Positions 51,500-60,885 of a stretch of DNA of 64,000 nt are shown here, piece by piece. The first letter of the stretch is position 1. Every line of letters starts with the position of its first letter. This DNA comes from Psychrosphaera algicola (lineage in GTDB: Bacteria; Pseudomonadota; Gammaproteobacteria; Enterobacterales; Alteromonadaceae), in NCBI RefSeq assembly GCF_028401425.1, contig NZ_JAQOMS010000002.1, positions 1,984,001-2,048,000 of the forward strand, in the 5' to 3' direction. The notes beneath the pieces were generated by a model, which was given only the letters and a program-made list of their open reading frames with translations, was not told where the DNA came from and searched no databases. Position numbers and translations under genes: made by a program.

Positions 51500-52786
51500 A
51501 TGAAACTAACTCAACTCGGTCTAGCGTCGACATTTGTCGCAGGTCTTTTGTTGCCTCTTCAGGCTGCAACCTACATTCATGCTGGCAAACTCATCGACGG
51601 CAAGTCAGACAAAGTATCAAAAGAACAAACTATTGTTGTAGATGATAATAAAATTGTCAGTATCGACGATGGGTATTTAACTCCAGGTGTTGGTGACAAA
51701 CTGATTGATGCCCGTGATAAAACGGTCATGCCGGGCTTGATGGATATGCACACTCACCTAAGTTTGGAATTTAACAAAACCTCCTATGCTGAGCGTTTTA
51801 CCAAAAATGCCGCAGACTATGCTTACAAATCAGTTGGTTTTGCCAATACAACTTTAATGGCCGGCTTTACAACCGTTCGTGATTTAGGCGACAGTTACAA
51901 CGTTACAGTCTCTTTAAAAAATGCGATTAACAGTGGGCTCATTGTTGGGCCAAGGATATTCACGGCTGCAAAGTCTATTGCCACAACCGGCGGTCATGCT
52001 GACCCAACTAATGGCTTTAACGCAATTATCAAGGGCGATCCAGGGCCAAAAGAAGGTGTCATTAATGGGCCTGAAGATGCCTATAAAGCCGTTCGTCAAC
52101 GTTATAAAGATGGTGCTGACCTAATCAAGATCACCGCTACAGGCGGTGTTTTAAGTGTCGCTAAAAGTGGTCAAAACCCACAATTTACGCAAGCAGAAGC
52201 CGATGCCATTGTTAAAGCAGCAAAAGACTATGATATGACAGTTGCTGTTCATGCCCATGGTGCAGAAGGTATGGAACGCGCTATTGAAGCGGGTGTTGAC
52301 TCAATCGAACACGGCACTTACATGAGCAAAAAAATCATGAAGCTGATGAAGAAAAAAGGCACTTACTACGTTCCTACCATTACAGCAGGTAAATACGTAG
52401 CAGAAAAAGCCGCAATACCCGGTTTTTATCCCGCTGTAGTACAACCAAAAGCCGCTGCAATTGGTCCAAAGATCCAAGCGACGTTTAAACGTGCCTATGA
52501 TTACGGAGTCAAAATCGCATTTGGGACCGACTCTGGCGTTTTCCCGCACGGTGAAAACTGGAAAGAATTCATTTATATGACCGAAATGGGTATGCCTGCG
52601 ATGGAAGCAATTCAATCAGCCACAATAGAAGCAGCCAAGTTACTAAAGATTGATAACGAACTCGGTTCATTAGAAAAAGGGAAAATTGCCGATATTATCG
52701 CCGTTGATGGTGACCCAATAAACGACATTAGCGTGATGGAAAAAGTTACTTTTGTCATGAAAGCAGGACAAATATTTAAACAATAA
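51500..52786 (+). CDS. Exported metal-dependent amidohydrolase
   Basis: A signal peptide (LGLASTFVAGLLLPLQA) precedes an amidohydrolase-superfamily barrel: metal motif MDMHTHLSLEF, LIKITATGGVLS with the carboxylated-Lys position, VAVHAHGAEGMERAIEAG, SIEHGTYM and the Asp in AFGTDSGVFPHG. It resembles Xaa-Pro/Xaa-Arg dipeptidase-like amidohydrolases; the substrate is likely a dipeptide or N-acyl amino acid. 428 residues, frame intact, AAGG site before the ATG. Confidence 0.92.
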   Translation: MKLTQLGLASTFVAGLLLPLQAATYIHAGKLIDGKSDKVSKEQTIVVDDNKIVSIDDGYLTPGVGDKLIDARDKTVMPGLMDMHTHLSLEFNKTSYAERFTKNAADYAYKSVGFANTTLMAGFTTVRDLGDSYNVTVSLKNAINSGLIVGPRIFTAAKSIATTGGHADPTNGFNAIIKGDPGPKEGVINGPEDAYKAVRQRYKDGADLIKITATGGVLSVAKSGQNPQFTQAEADAIVKAAKDYDMTVAVHAHGAEGMERAIEAGVDSIEHGTYMSKKIMKLMKKKGTYYVPTITAGKYVAEKAAIPGFYPAVVQPKAAAIGPKIQATFKRAYDYGVKIAFGTDSGVFPHGENWKEFIYMTEMGMPAMEAIQSATIEAAKLLKIDNELGSLEKGKIADIIAVDGDPINDISVMEKVTFVMKAGQIFKQ

Positions 52787-52795
52787 CCTGTACAA

Positions 52796-52823
52796 ATGGG
52801 CCACAATCTTTGTGGCCCATTAT
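52796..52823 (+). terminator. Terminator of the amidohydrolase gene
   Basis: ATGGGCCACA and TGTGGCCCAT form a perfect 10-bp stem, followed by TATTT. It separates the amidohydrolase from the peptide-export cluster. Confidence 0.75.
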
Positions 52824-53064
52824 TTCAAATTGTCAAAAAAGTACATAATTTTCATCAAATTGCACCGCTGTACCCCTTGAATTGTATGGCATATAACTGC
52901 AAGTAATAAATTGTACAGTTTTTAATCAATTTATTTTATAAATAAATGTTTGAAAAAATCTCACCAATATCCCACCCTTGTTGCGGGACTTAAAACAATC
53001 AAATTGACACGCAACCTTCTTTAATGGAATGGTTTTTTTGTCTAAATTTTCTAAGGAATAGAAA

Positions 53065-54303
53065 ATGGGATTGTTTCGGAAACAAGTCTTAAATCAACAC
53101 AGTCAGGAGCAATTTGGAGAAATTGTCCTTGCACAACCAGTAGCTTTTTCTTCACTATTTATCCTTTTTGTTTGTCTGTTTATCACCTCCATCGCATTTA
53201 TCACCAATGCGTCGTATACCCAAACTCAAACCGTCGTTGGTCAATTAACAACGACCGAAGGTGACATTACCTTTACCGCACCACAAAATATGGTGGTGGA
53301 TACGTTATTTGTTAAACCAGGTTTGGTTGTTGAGAAAGGCACGCCGCTTGTTAAATTAACATCACAAGCAACGACGGTAGATGGCAGTGATTTAATTGAG
53401 TTTAATATCAGCCAACTACAAACTCAAATCCATCAATATCATGTTCAAAAACAGCAACTTGATAAAACGCTTGAAACGCAAATAGAGGCACTAAAGTTAG
53501 ATCAAACGTCGTTAAACCAACAACAAGCTTCGCTGCAATCTCAACTTACGTTTTTAAGTCAGCGAACAGCCATCGCCCAGCAACAATTTCTAAAGTTTAC
53601 CGAACTTGCCCAACAAGGCTTAGTGAGTGAATTGCAGGCAAGCCAATATCGAGTCAGCCTGCTTGAACTTAAACAACAGTCGGATAACTTTACCCAGCAA
53701 ATCAAAACACTCACGTTTGAACTGGACAAGATCAGATTCAAATTGGAAACGATAAAAACCCAACAACAAAGTGAACATGCTCAGTTTGATCAGCTTATCA
53801 GCGACAAAAAGATCCAGATTGCGCAGATGAGAAACGCAACAGAAAAGCTATTTGTAGCGCAAAAGGACGGTATCGTCTCCACTATAAATATTAAACAAGG
53901 TCAGCGCGTATCCTCTGGGCAGTTCATGTTTACCATTGCCCCGCTCGAACCTAAGTTATACGCAGAGTTATTAATCCCTTCGCGTTCGATTGGCTTTATT
54001 CAACAAGGCACACCGGCAAATTTGAAGCTTCAGGCTTATCCTTTTGAAAAATTTGGCGCATTACATGCCACGCTGAGTAGCATTCCAACTTCAATAATTT
54101 CGTCGTCAGAAGTAAATTGGCAAAGTCAAAATCAAGGGCCTATTTATCAAGTTAATGCCGAACTGTCGCGGCAAACCATAGATGCCTATGGGCAAGAGCG
54201 CCCGCTGCAAAATGGCATGTTGTTAACCGCTGAATTACAAGTTGAGTCAAGAAGCTTAGCTGAATGGTTATTCGAACCTATTATCGCAGCATTAGGAGAA
54301 TAG
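53065..54303 (+). CDS. HlyD-family periplasmic adaptor of a peptide exporter
   Basis: This is a membrane fusion protein of the CvaA/HlyD type, linking an inner-membrane ABC exporter to an outer-membrane TolC-like channel. One N-terminal helix (about residues 28-48) is followed by a lipoyl half (FTAPQNMVVDTLFVKPGLVV), a long Gln-rich coiled coil (about 110-240), the second lipoyl half (AQKDGIVSTINIKQGQRVSSG) and a beta-barrel domain. 412 residues, frame intact, AGGAA site. It ends two bases before the exporter gene. No TolC gene is near; a chromosomal TolC would serve. Confidence 0.93.
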   Translation: MGLFRKQVLNQHSQEQFGEIVLAQPVAFSSLFILFVCLFITSIAFITNASYTQTQTVVGQLTTTEGDITFTAPQNMVVDTLFVKPGLVVEKGTPLVKLTSQATTVDGSDLIEFNISQLQTQIHQYHVQKQQLDKTLETQIEALKLDQTSLNQQQASLQSQLTFLSQRTAIAQQQFLKFTELAQQGLVSELQASQYRVSLLELKQQSDNFTQQIKTLTFELDKIRFKLETIKTQQQSEHAQFDQLISDKKIQIAQMRNATEKLFVAQKDGIVSTINIKQGQRVSSGQFMFTIAPLEPKLYAELLIPSRSIGFIQQGTPANLKLQAYPFEKFGALHATLSSIPTSIISSSEVNWQSQNQGPIYQVNAELSRQTIDAYGQERPLQNGMLLTAELQVESRSLAEWLFEPIIAALGE

Positions 54304-54305
54304 TC

Positions 54306-56420
54306 ATGAACGTCATTTTACAATCAGAAGCTTCTGAATGTGGGCTATCTTCGATCGCGATGATAGCCAACCACTTTGGCTACAAGACAGACATGAACCA
54401 CATGCGCCAAAAATTTCCGCAAACACTTAAGGGCACAACTTTAAAACAACTAATCGACATAGCCGCTGCGATAAACCTGTCGGCCAGAGCCTTAAAACTG
54501 GAAGTTTCAGACTTAACAAAACTGTCTTTGCCCTGCGTTATTCATTGGGACATGAATCATTTTGTGGTCCTCAAACAAGTAAATGCAAAGACCATAAAAA
54601 TAATTGACCCAGCGCGGGGCGAAGTGAGTTTGAGCCTAGAAGAATTTAACAAACACTTTACTGGCATTGCTCTGGAGCTCTCGCCTAACAAACAATTTAA
54701 CAAACAAGATCAACGTGGTCCTCGATTAACCTTAGGGAAATTATCGCCGCATGCCATGGGCTCAAATCCCCTTTAAGTCAGTTGCTCATATTGTCTGTTA
54801 TGCTGCAATTTATTACGTTGGCGTTTCCTTATTACCTGCAACTGGTGGTCGATCAGGTATTGCCCAGTTTTGATGGTCAATTTCTTGTGGTTCTCGCATT
54901 AGGGTTTGGCGGATTAACCCTATTTAATTCTGCTGTAGCCTCACTGCGCGGCGCTACGGTGATCTATTTAAATAATTCGATGAGTAAGCAACTGGCATTT
55001 GGCTTGTTTAATCGAGTTATTAATCTGCCCCTTGGTTTCTTTGAGAAACGATTTATTGGAGATTTGGTTTCTCGTTTTTCATCACTGCATAATGTCCGGC
55101 AGATAATTACAAATCATCTAGTTGAAGGTGTAGTCGACGGTCTTATGGCCATTGGCACCTTGATCATGATCTATTTATACAATACAACGCTAGCAACCAT
55201 CGTTGTTGCAACTATGCTGGTGTATTTGATCCTGCGGTTGTGTTCTTTTTCATCCCTTAAAAAATCCTTAGAACAAAATATCCACGACCGAGCAGTTGAG
55301 TCGTCGAGCTTTATGGAAAATATGCGGGCGATTCAGACTATCAAATTATTTGGTTTGGAATCACAACGTCAATCCATCTGGCAGAACTTATATATCAGTT
55401 CGTTGAACAGTGAAATTCGGGTATCCAAATTACAGCTATTTTATCAAATTATTAATGGACTGCTGTTTGGTATTGAAAATGTCATTGTCATCTTTATCGG
55501 TGCTCAACTCGTTATCAACAGTGACGCTAACACCACCTTTAGCCTAGGCATGTTAACTGCTTTTATTGCCTACAAATCTCAGCTAACACAACGGTTCGCA
55601 GCGCTCGTTGACAAATTTATAGAATTTAAAACGTTATCAATTCATTTAAACCGTTTATCCGACTTTGTTTCAGAGCCCACGGAGTCAACAGCACACCAAC
55701 GACAGTTACCCGCCTTAAGTGGTGAATTACAAATACGGGATCTAAATTACCGATATTCACCAACGGAAAAATGGCTATTTTCCAATCTCAACCTTAGCGT
55801 TAAGTCAAGGTGAATCAGTGGCGATTATTGGCGCTTCTGGCTGCGGAAAAACCACATTATTAAAAGTTATTTTGGGATTATTACCGCCAGATTCTGGAGA
55901 GATCCTATGGGACGGCATTAACCAACAAAACTGTAATCCACATTCACTCCGCAGTCAGGTCGGCAGTGTGATGCAAAATGATCAATTATTATCGGGCTCG
56001 ATAGCCGCAAATATTTCACAATTTTCTGAACGATACGATATCGAGCATGTCATGTATTGCGCCAAAATTGCTGCAATTCATGACGAAATTATAGAGATGC
56101 CGATGGGATATCACTCTCTTATTGGTGAAATGGGTGTTGCCCTTTCTGGCGGTCAAGTACAACGCATTATATTAGCCAGAGCCTTGTTTCAGTCGCCTCA
56201 AATTTTGCTATTAGATGAAGCATCGGCCCATTTGGACATTCATTCAGAATGCCAGATTAATCTGAGTTTAAATGATTTAAAGGTTACCAAAATTGTCGTT
56301 GCGCATCGGCCAGAAACCATCGCCCATTGCGACCGCGTATTAGAACTTTCGGGCGGTCGTTTAACCGACGTTACCTCGAACTTTTTAAACTTAAAAAAAC
56401 AACTGGTCAAAATTGACTAA
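54306..56420 (+). CDS. C39 peptidase-containing ABC exporter, CvaB type (two frameshifts)
   Basis: The N-terminal C39 protease domain cleaves double-glycine leaders: catalytic Cys in SEASECGLSS, His in HWDMNHFVVL and Asp in DPARGEVSL. Then come about six membrane helices (AFPYYLQLVVDQVLPSFDG onward) and an ATPase with Walker A GASGCGKTT, signature LSGGQVQRI and Walker B LLLDEASAH. Breaks: a lost G near 54758-54760 and one base too many near 55793. Corrected length about 705 residues, as in CvaB-type exporters. It would cut and secrete the double-glycine peptide encoded just downstream. Confidence 0.93.
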
Positions 56421-56447
56421 CCACTTCCATACTAAAAGGAGAACAAT

Positions 56448-56687
56448 ATGGAAACTTTCACAATAACAGCGTTATCAAAACGCGAAGCACAAGTCTTTCA
56501 ACAACTACTTACAGGTAAAAGCCAGCAAGATATTGCAGACGCATTATATATCTGTGTTCGAACCGTAAAATTTCATTGTGGCAACATCTACGAAAAACTG
56601 GCCGTTAAGAACAAATCTGAATTAGTGAAAATATTCAAACCCAACAAGGTGAATACTGCACTTAAAACTATACCTTGGTCCAGATGA
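56448..56687 (+). CDS. Stand-alone LuxR-type DNA-binding protein
   Basis: The 79-residue protein is a single LuxR/GerE helix-turn-helix: LSKREAQVFQQLLTGKSQQ followed by DIADALYICVRTVKFHCGNI and YEKLAVKNKSELV. No sensor or receiver domain is attached. AAAAGGAG precedes the ATG. It sits between the exporter and the peptide gene, so it is the natural candidate regulator of the cluster. Confidence 0.88.
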   Translation: METFTITALSKREAQVFQQLLTGKSQQDIADALYICVRTVKFHCGNIYEKLAVKNKSELVKIFKPNKVNTALKTIPWSR

Positions 56688-56712
56688 TCTTCGCTGAAGA
56701 TACGACTAACAT

Positions 56713-56792
56713 TTAATGGAAATACTGAATAAGGAACACACAATTCAGTTAGATCACTTGGCCAAGGATGGCCTCCATTAACTTTATAAGGA
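56713..56792 (+). promoter_or_regulatory. Structured leader of the double-glycine peptide gene
   Basis: TTAATGGA (56713-56720) and TCCATTAA (56774-56781) can pair and enclose two hairpins: CTGAAT...ATTCAG with AAGGA in the loop and GGCC-AAGGAT-GGCC. The second shows CAAGGATG, a perfect CsrA core motif (CARGGAUG) in a loop. The ribosome site AAGGA follows at 56788-56792. Post-transcriptional control of the peptide is therefore plausible but is inferred from the sequence alone. Confidence 0.5.
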
Positions 56793-56799
56793 AAATACA

Positions 56800-57000
56800 A
56801 TGCAGACACTTAAAACAGCTCAATTCACGTTGGTATTCGGTGGCGGCAAAGACTCAACTATTAAAGTGGAACAGCCACCGCTTGTTACAGGTGAATGTTT
56901 GTTAGCAACAACTGGTATGATGATTTCAGCTTTAGGCGGACCTATATCTTTCATCAGCGGTCTGATAACAGCCGTTAGTTCTTGCCTACTAAAAGATTAA
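56800..57000 (+). CDS. Double-glycine leader peptide, class II microcin-like precursor
   Basis: The 66-residue precursor begins MQTLKTAQFTLVFGG, a 15-residue leader like that of colicin V (also 15, ending GG), with hydrophobic residues at -4, -7 and -12 and Gln at -8. The predicted mature peptide has 51 residues: a charged start (GKDSTIKVEQPP), a Gly/Ser/Ile-rich hydrophobic stretch (MMISALGGPISFISGLITAV) and two Cys 29 apart that could form a disulfide. AAGGA lies 7 bases before the ATG. It is placed behind a C39 exporter and adaptor. I know no named relative; antibacterial activity is inference. Confidence 0.8.
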   Translation: MQTLKTAQFTLVFGGGKDSTIKVEQPPLVTGECLLATTGMMISALGGPISFISGLITAVSSCLLKD

Positions 57001-57056
57001 TATGACGCATAAGTTTGCTGGGAATACAAACCAGCAAATTTAAATAAGGAGATTTT

Positions 57057-57260
57057 ATGGGACTTTTAAATAAGCTGATAGACCTTCAATTAGGATCGGT
57101 TAAACGCATTAAATTGGAGCTACTAATTCATAGTATTGTTGCAATAATGTATTTTTGTATCTGTTTTTATTCGCCGCCAATAGTCGCAGGGATAATTGGG
57201 TGTACTCTTTATGTCTGGCAACGAATTTTAACCTACCACCTAAAACAACGGATTAGTTAA
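57057..57260 (+). CDS. Small membrane protein, candidate immunity protein 1
   Basis: The 67-residue protein has an amphipathic basic N terminus (LIDLQLGSVKRIKLELL) and two hydrophobic segments (HSIVAIMYFCICFYS and IVAGIIGCTLYVW) with a basic end. AAGGAG precedes the ATG. Small membrane proteins beside class II microcins are usually their immunity factors; that role is inferred from position and size. Confidence 0.62.
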   Translation: MGLLNKLIDLQLGSVKRIKLELLIHSIVAIMYFCICFYSPPIVAGIIGCTLYVWQRILTYHLKQRIS

Positions 57261-57275
57261 TTAAAAGGTTTCAAA

Positions 57276-57458
57276 ATGGATTTTGAACATGAGTTAAACC
57301 AAAGTGTTAAACGCCGAGCCATTTCACAATTGGCAGGGGAATCGGTCTCATTCCACCATTGGTATAGAAACAAACCTCAGCCCAATAGAGTCTCTTTATT
57401 TATTGGGGTATGTATAGGCTTTTGCATCGGCTTAATATTAAGTATTTCCGTTCAATAA
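57276..57458 (+). CDS. Small membrane protein, candidate immunity protein 2
   Basis: The 60-residue protein has a charged soluble N-terminal part and one C-terminal membrane helix (SLFIGVCIGFCIGLILSISV). AAAAGG lies before the ATG, 15 bp after the previous gene. I do not recognise a family. It may serve immunity together with its neighbour or be an accessory export factor. Confidence 0.58.
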   Translation: MDFEHELNQSVKRRAISQLAGESVSFHHWYRNKPQPNRVSLFIGVCIGFCIGLILSISVQ

Positions 57459-57572
57459 CCGACAACGTTTGGACTACACAATGCCGTTCCCTCTGTTAGT
57501 TTAAGCTAGGGGAAAGGGGAATTTACGATACGATTAAATCAATAAATGGTAAGTCATAAAAGGTCGCCTTTG

Positions 57573-58233
57573 GTGAAAATAATATTAGTTTCAGACATAT
57601 TTGGTCGTACCCCGCGGTAGAAAGCCTAGTAGCTGATCTCCTTGATACTTTAGATCATGTAGAAGACATCGATATTGTCGACCCTTACCAAGGTCAATTC
57701 GTACCATTTGAAAACGAACTTTCCGCCTACCGATATTTCACTGACAATGTCGGCCTTGTAACTTACTCAAATCTCCTAGAAACCCGATTAGCAGCTCAAA
57801 TGCCAGTAAGTCACGCTATAGGAGAATTCAGTTCTAACGCTCTATTGCAACAGCCACCAGAGCAAAAAAACCATTAATCTTATTGATAGGTTTTAGTGTT
57901 GGGGCTTCCGCTATTTGGAATATCGCTGACCGCCTTATCGATGCTCAAAACCAAATTACCGCCATCGGATATTACGGTTCCCAGATAAGAAACAATCTTA
58001 ATGTTGCCCCTATATTTCCAATTCAGTTGATATTCCCACAGCAAGAGCAGCACTTCTCTGTGGCTGAGCTAACGGAAAAGCTTTCAGGTAAAATCAATAT
58101 CGATGTATCTAAAGTGCCTTATGCTCATGGGTTTATGAATAAACTCTCAGACAATTATGATAAGGCGGGTTACCTTGAACAGGTAAATAAAATAAGGCAT
58201 CAAATTTCAACTCGCGAAATAAACATTTATTAG
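57573..58233 (+). CDS. Dienelactone hydrolase-like alpha/beta hydrolase (two frameshifts)
   Basis: The corrected chain reads VKIILVSDIFGRTPAVESL at the start and has a nucleophile elbow GFSVGASAIW (GxSxG) in the middle, with the acid/His region near YAHGFMNKLSDNYD. Breaks: a run of four C at 57608-57611 and a seven-A run at 57864-57870, each short of one base. About 220 residues, the size of dienelactone hydrolase-family proteins. The GTG at 57573 is the likely start. Substrate unknown; a link to the peptide cluster is not evident. Confidence 0.75.
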
Positions 58234-58324
58234 TCTTTAATAAAAGGGATTTGTCGCTTTACCCATTTCTCGCGAAGACTAAACATTATTTCTCACAAAG
58301 CTAAACATTGTTTAAGCACAAAAT

Positions 58325-58362
58325 AAAAAACCGCGAATTGAATTAACAATGCGCGGTTTTTT
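58325..58362. terminator. Bidirectional terminator between the hydrolase gene and accC
   Basis: AAAAAACCGCG and CGCGGTTTTTT pair across a 16-base loop, with A and T tracts that serve both strands. It ends the aroQ-accB-accC transcript and the convergent hydrolase gene. Confidence 0.88.
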
Positions 58363-58388
58363 GACAAAAGCAAAGCCTTAAAGGGACA

Positions 58389-59729
58389 TTACAATCCGAG
58401 TTTCTTTTCAAGATAATGGATGTTTGTTCCACCATTTTGGAAGTGTTCGTCTGCCATAATTTCTTTCTGCAAAGGAACGTTTGTTTTAATTCCTTCAACT
58501 AACAACTCGTTTAATGCATGTTGCATACGCTTGATAGCGATACCACGGTTTTCACCGTAAGTGATCAGTTTACCAATCATAGAGTCATAGTTTGGCGGCA
58601 CTTTATAATTTGTATAAATGTGCGAATCCCAACGAACCCCTAAACCATCAGGAGAATGGAAACGTTTGATTTCACCGGCACATGGAATAAATGTAACTGG
58701 ATCTTCAGCGTTAATTCGACATTCGATAGCATGGCCACGAATTTGAATATCGTCTTGTGTAATTGATAAAGGCTGACCAGCAGCAACGCGCAATTGCTCT
58801 TTAATCAAATCAACACCAGTGACCATCTCAGTAACAGGATGTTCAACTTGGATACGGGTATTCATTTCGATGAAATAGAACTCGCCATTTTCATACAAAA
58901 ATTCAAATGTACCTGCACCGCGGTAACCAATTTCAACACAGGCACGAACACAACGGTCGCCAATGTATTTACGCAAGTCAGGTGTAATACCAGGTGCTGG
59001 TGCCTCTTCTACTACTTTTTGGTGACGACGTTGCATCGAACAATCACGCTCACCCAAATGTACTGCATTGCCTTGGCCGTCAGCTAATACTTGCACTTCA
59101 ATGTGACGAGGGTTTTCAAGGAATTTTTCCATGTAAACGACGTCATTATTAAAGGCTGCACCCGCTTCGGCTTTAGTCATGGCAATTGAGTCAATCAATT
59201 CAGCTTCACTACGTACCACACGCATACCACGACCACCGCCGCCGCCTGCTGCTTTAACAATTAACGGGTAACCAATACGTCGCGCAATGGCTTTGTTGGT
59301 GTCCGCATCAGGGCCTAACTCGCCGTCTGAGCCTAGTGACACAAGGTACGCCTGCTTTTTCATAGCTTCAATTGCAGATACTTTGTCACCCATTAGGCGG
59401 ATAGTATCTCCAGTTGGACCAATGAAAATCAAACCACTTTGCTCAACTTGGTCAGCAAAATCAGCATTTTCTGCTAAAAATCCATAACCTGGGTGAATAG
59501 CTACAGCGTCAGTAACTTCTGCAGCCGCAATAATTCTAGGAATGTTAAGGTAACTTTCTTGCGCTGACGCTTTACCAATACAAATGGTTTCATCTGCTAA
59601 CAAGACATGTTTTAGGGTTCTATCAGCGGTTGAATGCACAGCAACTGTTTTGATACCCAACTCTTTACAAGCTCGCAAAATACGCAGGGCAATTTCGCCA
59701 CGGTTTGCGATAACTACTTTATCTATCAT
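58389..59729 (-). CDS. accC: Biotin carboxylase subunit of acetyl-CoA carboxylase
   Basis: AccC carboxylates the biotin on AccB with bicarbonate and ATP, the first step of fatty acid synthesis. Motifs: MIDKVVIANRGEIALRI, the glycine-rich ATP loop KAAGGGGGRGMRVV, ERDCSMQRRHQKVVEEAPAP and FIEMNTRIQVEHPVTE. 446 residues, intact (449 in E. coli). It follows accB by 12 bp. Confidence 0.98.
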   Translation of the reverse strand: MIDKVVIANRGEIALRILRACKELGIKTVAVHSTADRTLKHVLLADETICIGKASAQESYLNIPRIIAAAEVTDAVAIHPGYGFLAENADFADQVEQSGLIFIGPTGDTIRLMGDKVSAIEAMKKQAYLVSLGSDGELGPDADTNKAIARRIGYPLIVKAAGGGGGRGMRVVRSEAELIDSIAMTKAEAGAAFNNDVVYMEKFLENPRHIEVQVLADGQGNAVHLGERDCSMQRRHQKVVEEAPAPGITPDLRKYIGDRCVRACVEIGYRGAGTFEFLYENGEFYFIEMNTRIQVEHPVTEMVTGVDLIKEQLRVAAGQPLSITQDDIQIRGHAIECRINAEDPVTFIPCAGEIKRFHSPDGLGVRWDSHIYTNYKVPPNYDSMIGKLITYGENRGIAIKRMQHALNELLVEGIKTNVPLQKEIMADEHFQNGGTNIHYLEKKLGL

Positions 59730-59741
59730 AAGTGACCCTTA

Positions 59742-60197
59742 TTATTCGATGATGAATAATGGTTGATCAAATTCAACTGGATCTTCATTTTCAACAAGAA
59801 TGGCTTTAACTACACCAGCTTTGTCAGATTCAATTTGGTTCATCATTTTCATTGCTTCGATGATACATAAAACGTCACCAACGTTAACCGTCTGGCCAAC
59901 TTCAACAAAAGCAGGTGTAGCTGGTGAAGATGCACGATAAAAAGTACCAACCATTGGCGACTGAACTTGATGACCACTAGGAGCAGAAGCTTCAGGTGCT
60001 GCGGCTACTGGTGCTGCTGCAGGAGCGGCAGGAGCGGCTGGTGCCATTTGTTGCATTTGCTGCATTGGTGCCGCTTGCATAACTTGAATTGGCGTTCCAG
60101 AAATACGGATTGATTCATCACCCTGAGTGATTTCAATTTCACCAACACCAGATTCTTTAACCATGTCGATGAGTGTTCTAATTTTACGAATATCCAT
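59742..60197 (-). CDS. accB: Biotin carboxyl carrier protein of acetyl-CoA carboxylase
   Basis: AccB carries the biotin that shuttles carboxyl groups. The N terminus MDIRKIRTLIDMVKESGVGE, a Pro/Ala-rich linker (about residues 45-75) and the C-terminal lipoyl-type domain with the biotinylated Lys in EAMKMMNQIE are clear. 151 residues, intact. Confidence 0.98.
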   Translation of the reverse strand: MDIRKIRTLIDMVKESGVGEIEITQGDESIRISGTPIQVMQAAPMQQMQQMAPAAPAAPAAAPVAAAPEASAPSGHQVQSPMVGTFYRASSPATPAFVEVGQTVNVGDVLCIIEAMKMMNQIESDKAGVVKAILVENEDPVEFDQPLFIIE

Positions 60198-60221
60198 TTT
60201 AATACCTATATTTAATTCTTA

Positions 60222-60674
60222 TTAATTTTTCAAAATAGTATGTAGAGCTTTGTCGATGGCATAACGATAACCATCAACACCCAAACCACAAATCACACCG
60301 ACCGCAACATCCGACAGGTAAGATTTATGACGAAATTCTTCTCTGGCATGAACATTTGAAATATGCACCTCTATAAAAGGTATGTTCACACCTAACAACG
60401 CATCACGTATTGCAACACTTGTATGGGTAAAAGCAGCAGGATTTATCACAATAAAATCAACTTCCCCCATCGCGCTATGAATAGCGGCAATAAGCTCAGC
60501 TTCACTGTTCGATTGCACGTGTTGTAACTCAACATTGCGTGATTGCGCTTGTTCAGCTAAAGTTTCAACAATTTGGGCCAACGTATCGGCGCCATAAATT
60601 TCTGGCTCACGCTTACCCAACAAATTAAGATTTGGGCCATTCAACAGTAAAATACGATTATTTGTAGACATCAT
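60222..60674 (-). CDS. aroQ: Type II 3-dehydroquinate dehydratase
   Basis: AroQ makes 3-dehydroshikimate in the shikimate pathway. Motifs: LLNGPNLNLLGKREPEIYG with the catalytic Tyr and Arg region, NPAAFTHTSVAIRDAL and EVHISNVHAREEFRHKSYLS with the catalytic His. About 150 residues from the Met at 60674, where GAAGG gives a ribosome site. First gene of the classical aroQ-accB-accC operon. Confidence 0.96.
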   Translation of the reverse strand: MMSTNNRILLLNGPNLNLLGKREPEIYGADTLAQIVETLAEQAQSRNVELQHVQSNSEAELIAAIHSAMGEVDFIVINPAAFTHTSVAIRDALLGVNIPFIEVHISNVHAREEFRHKSYLSDVAVGVICGLGVDGYRYAIDKALHTILKN

Positions 60675-60885
60675 GTCGCCTTCTTCACCTAAAATACATT
60701 CAAAATCTAACATTCACTTATAATTAGTAATTTAACTAAAAAACACCAGATTTGAATAGGCAGAGCGCCATTATAGTGATTTCAATACAATTAGCAGTAA
60801 AATACTGGTCTAATGACCGAAGTTGAATTAATTGGTGGTGCAGATTTGCACCAATACTCAATATTTAAGCGCCGAGTACGCTACT

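Noticed and set aside
53065..57458. Lanthipeptide or other modified-peptide cluster
   Set aside because: No LanM, radical SAM, YcaO or other modifying enzyme is encoded; only export, regulation and small proteins are present.
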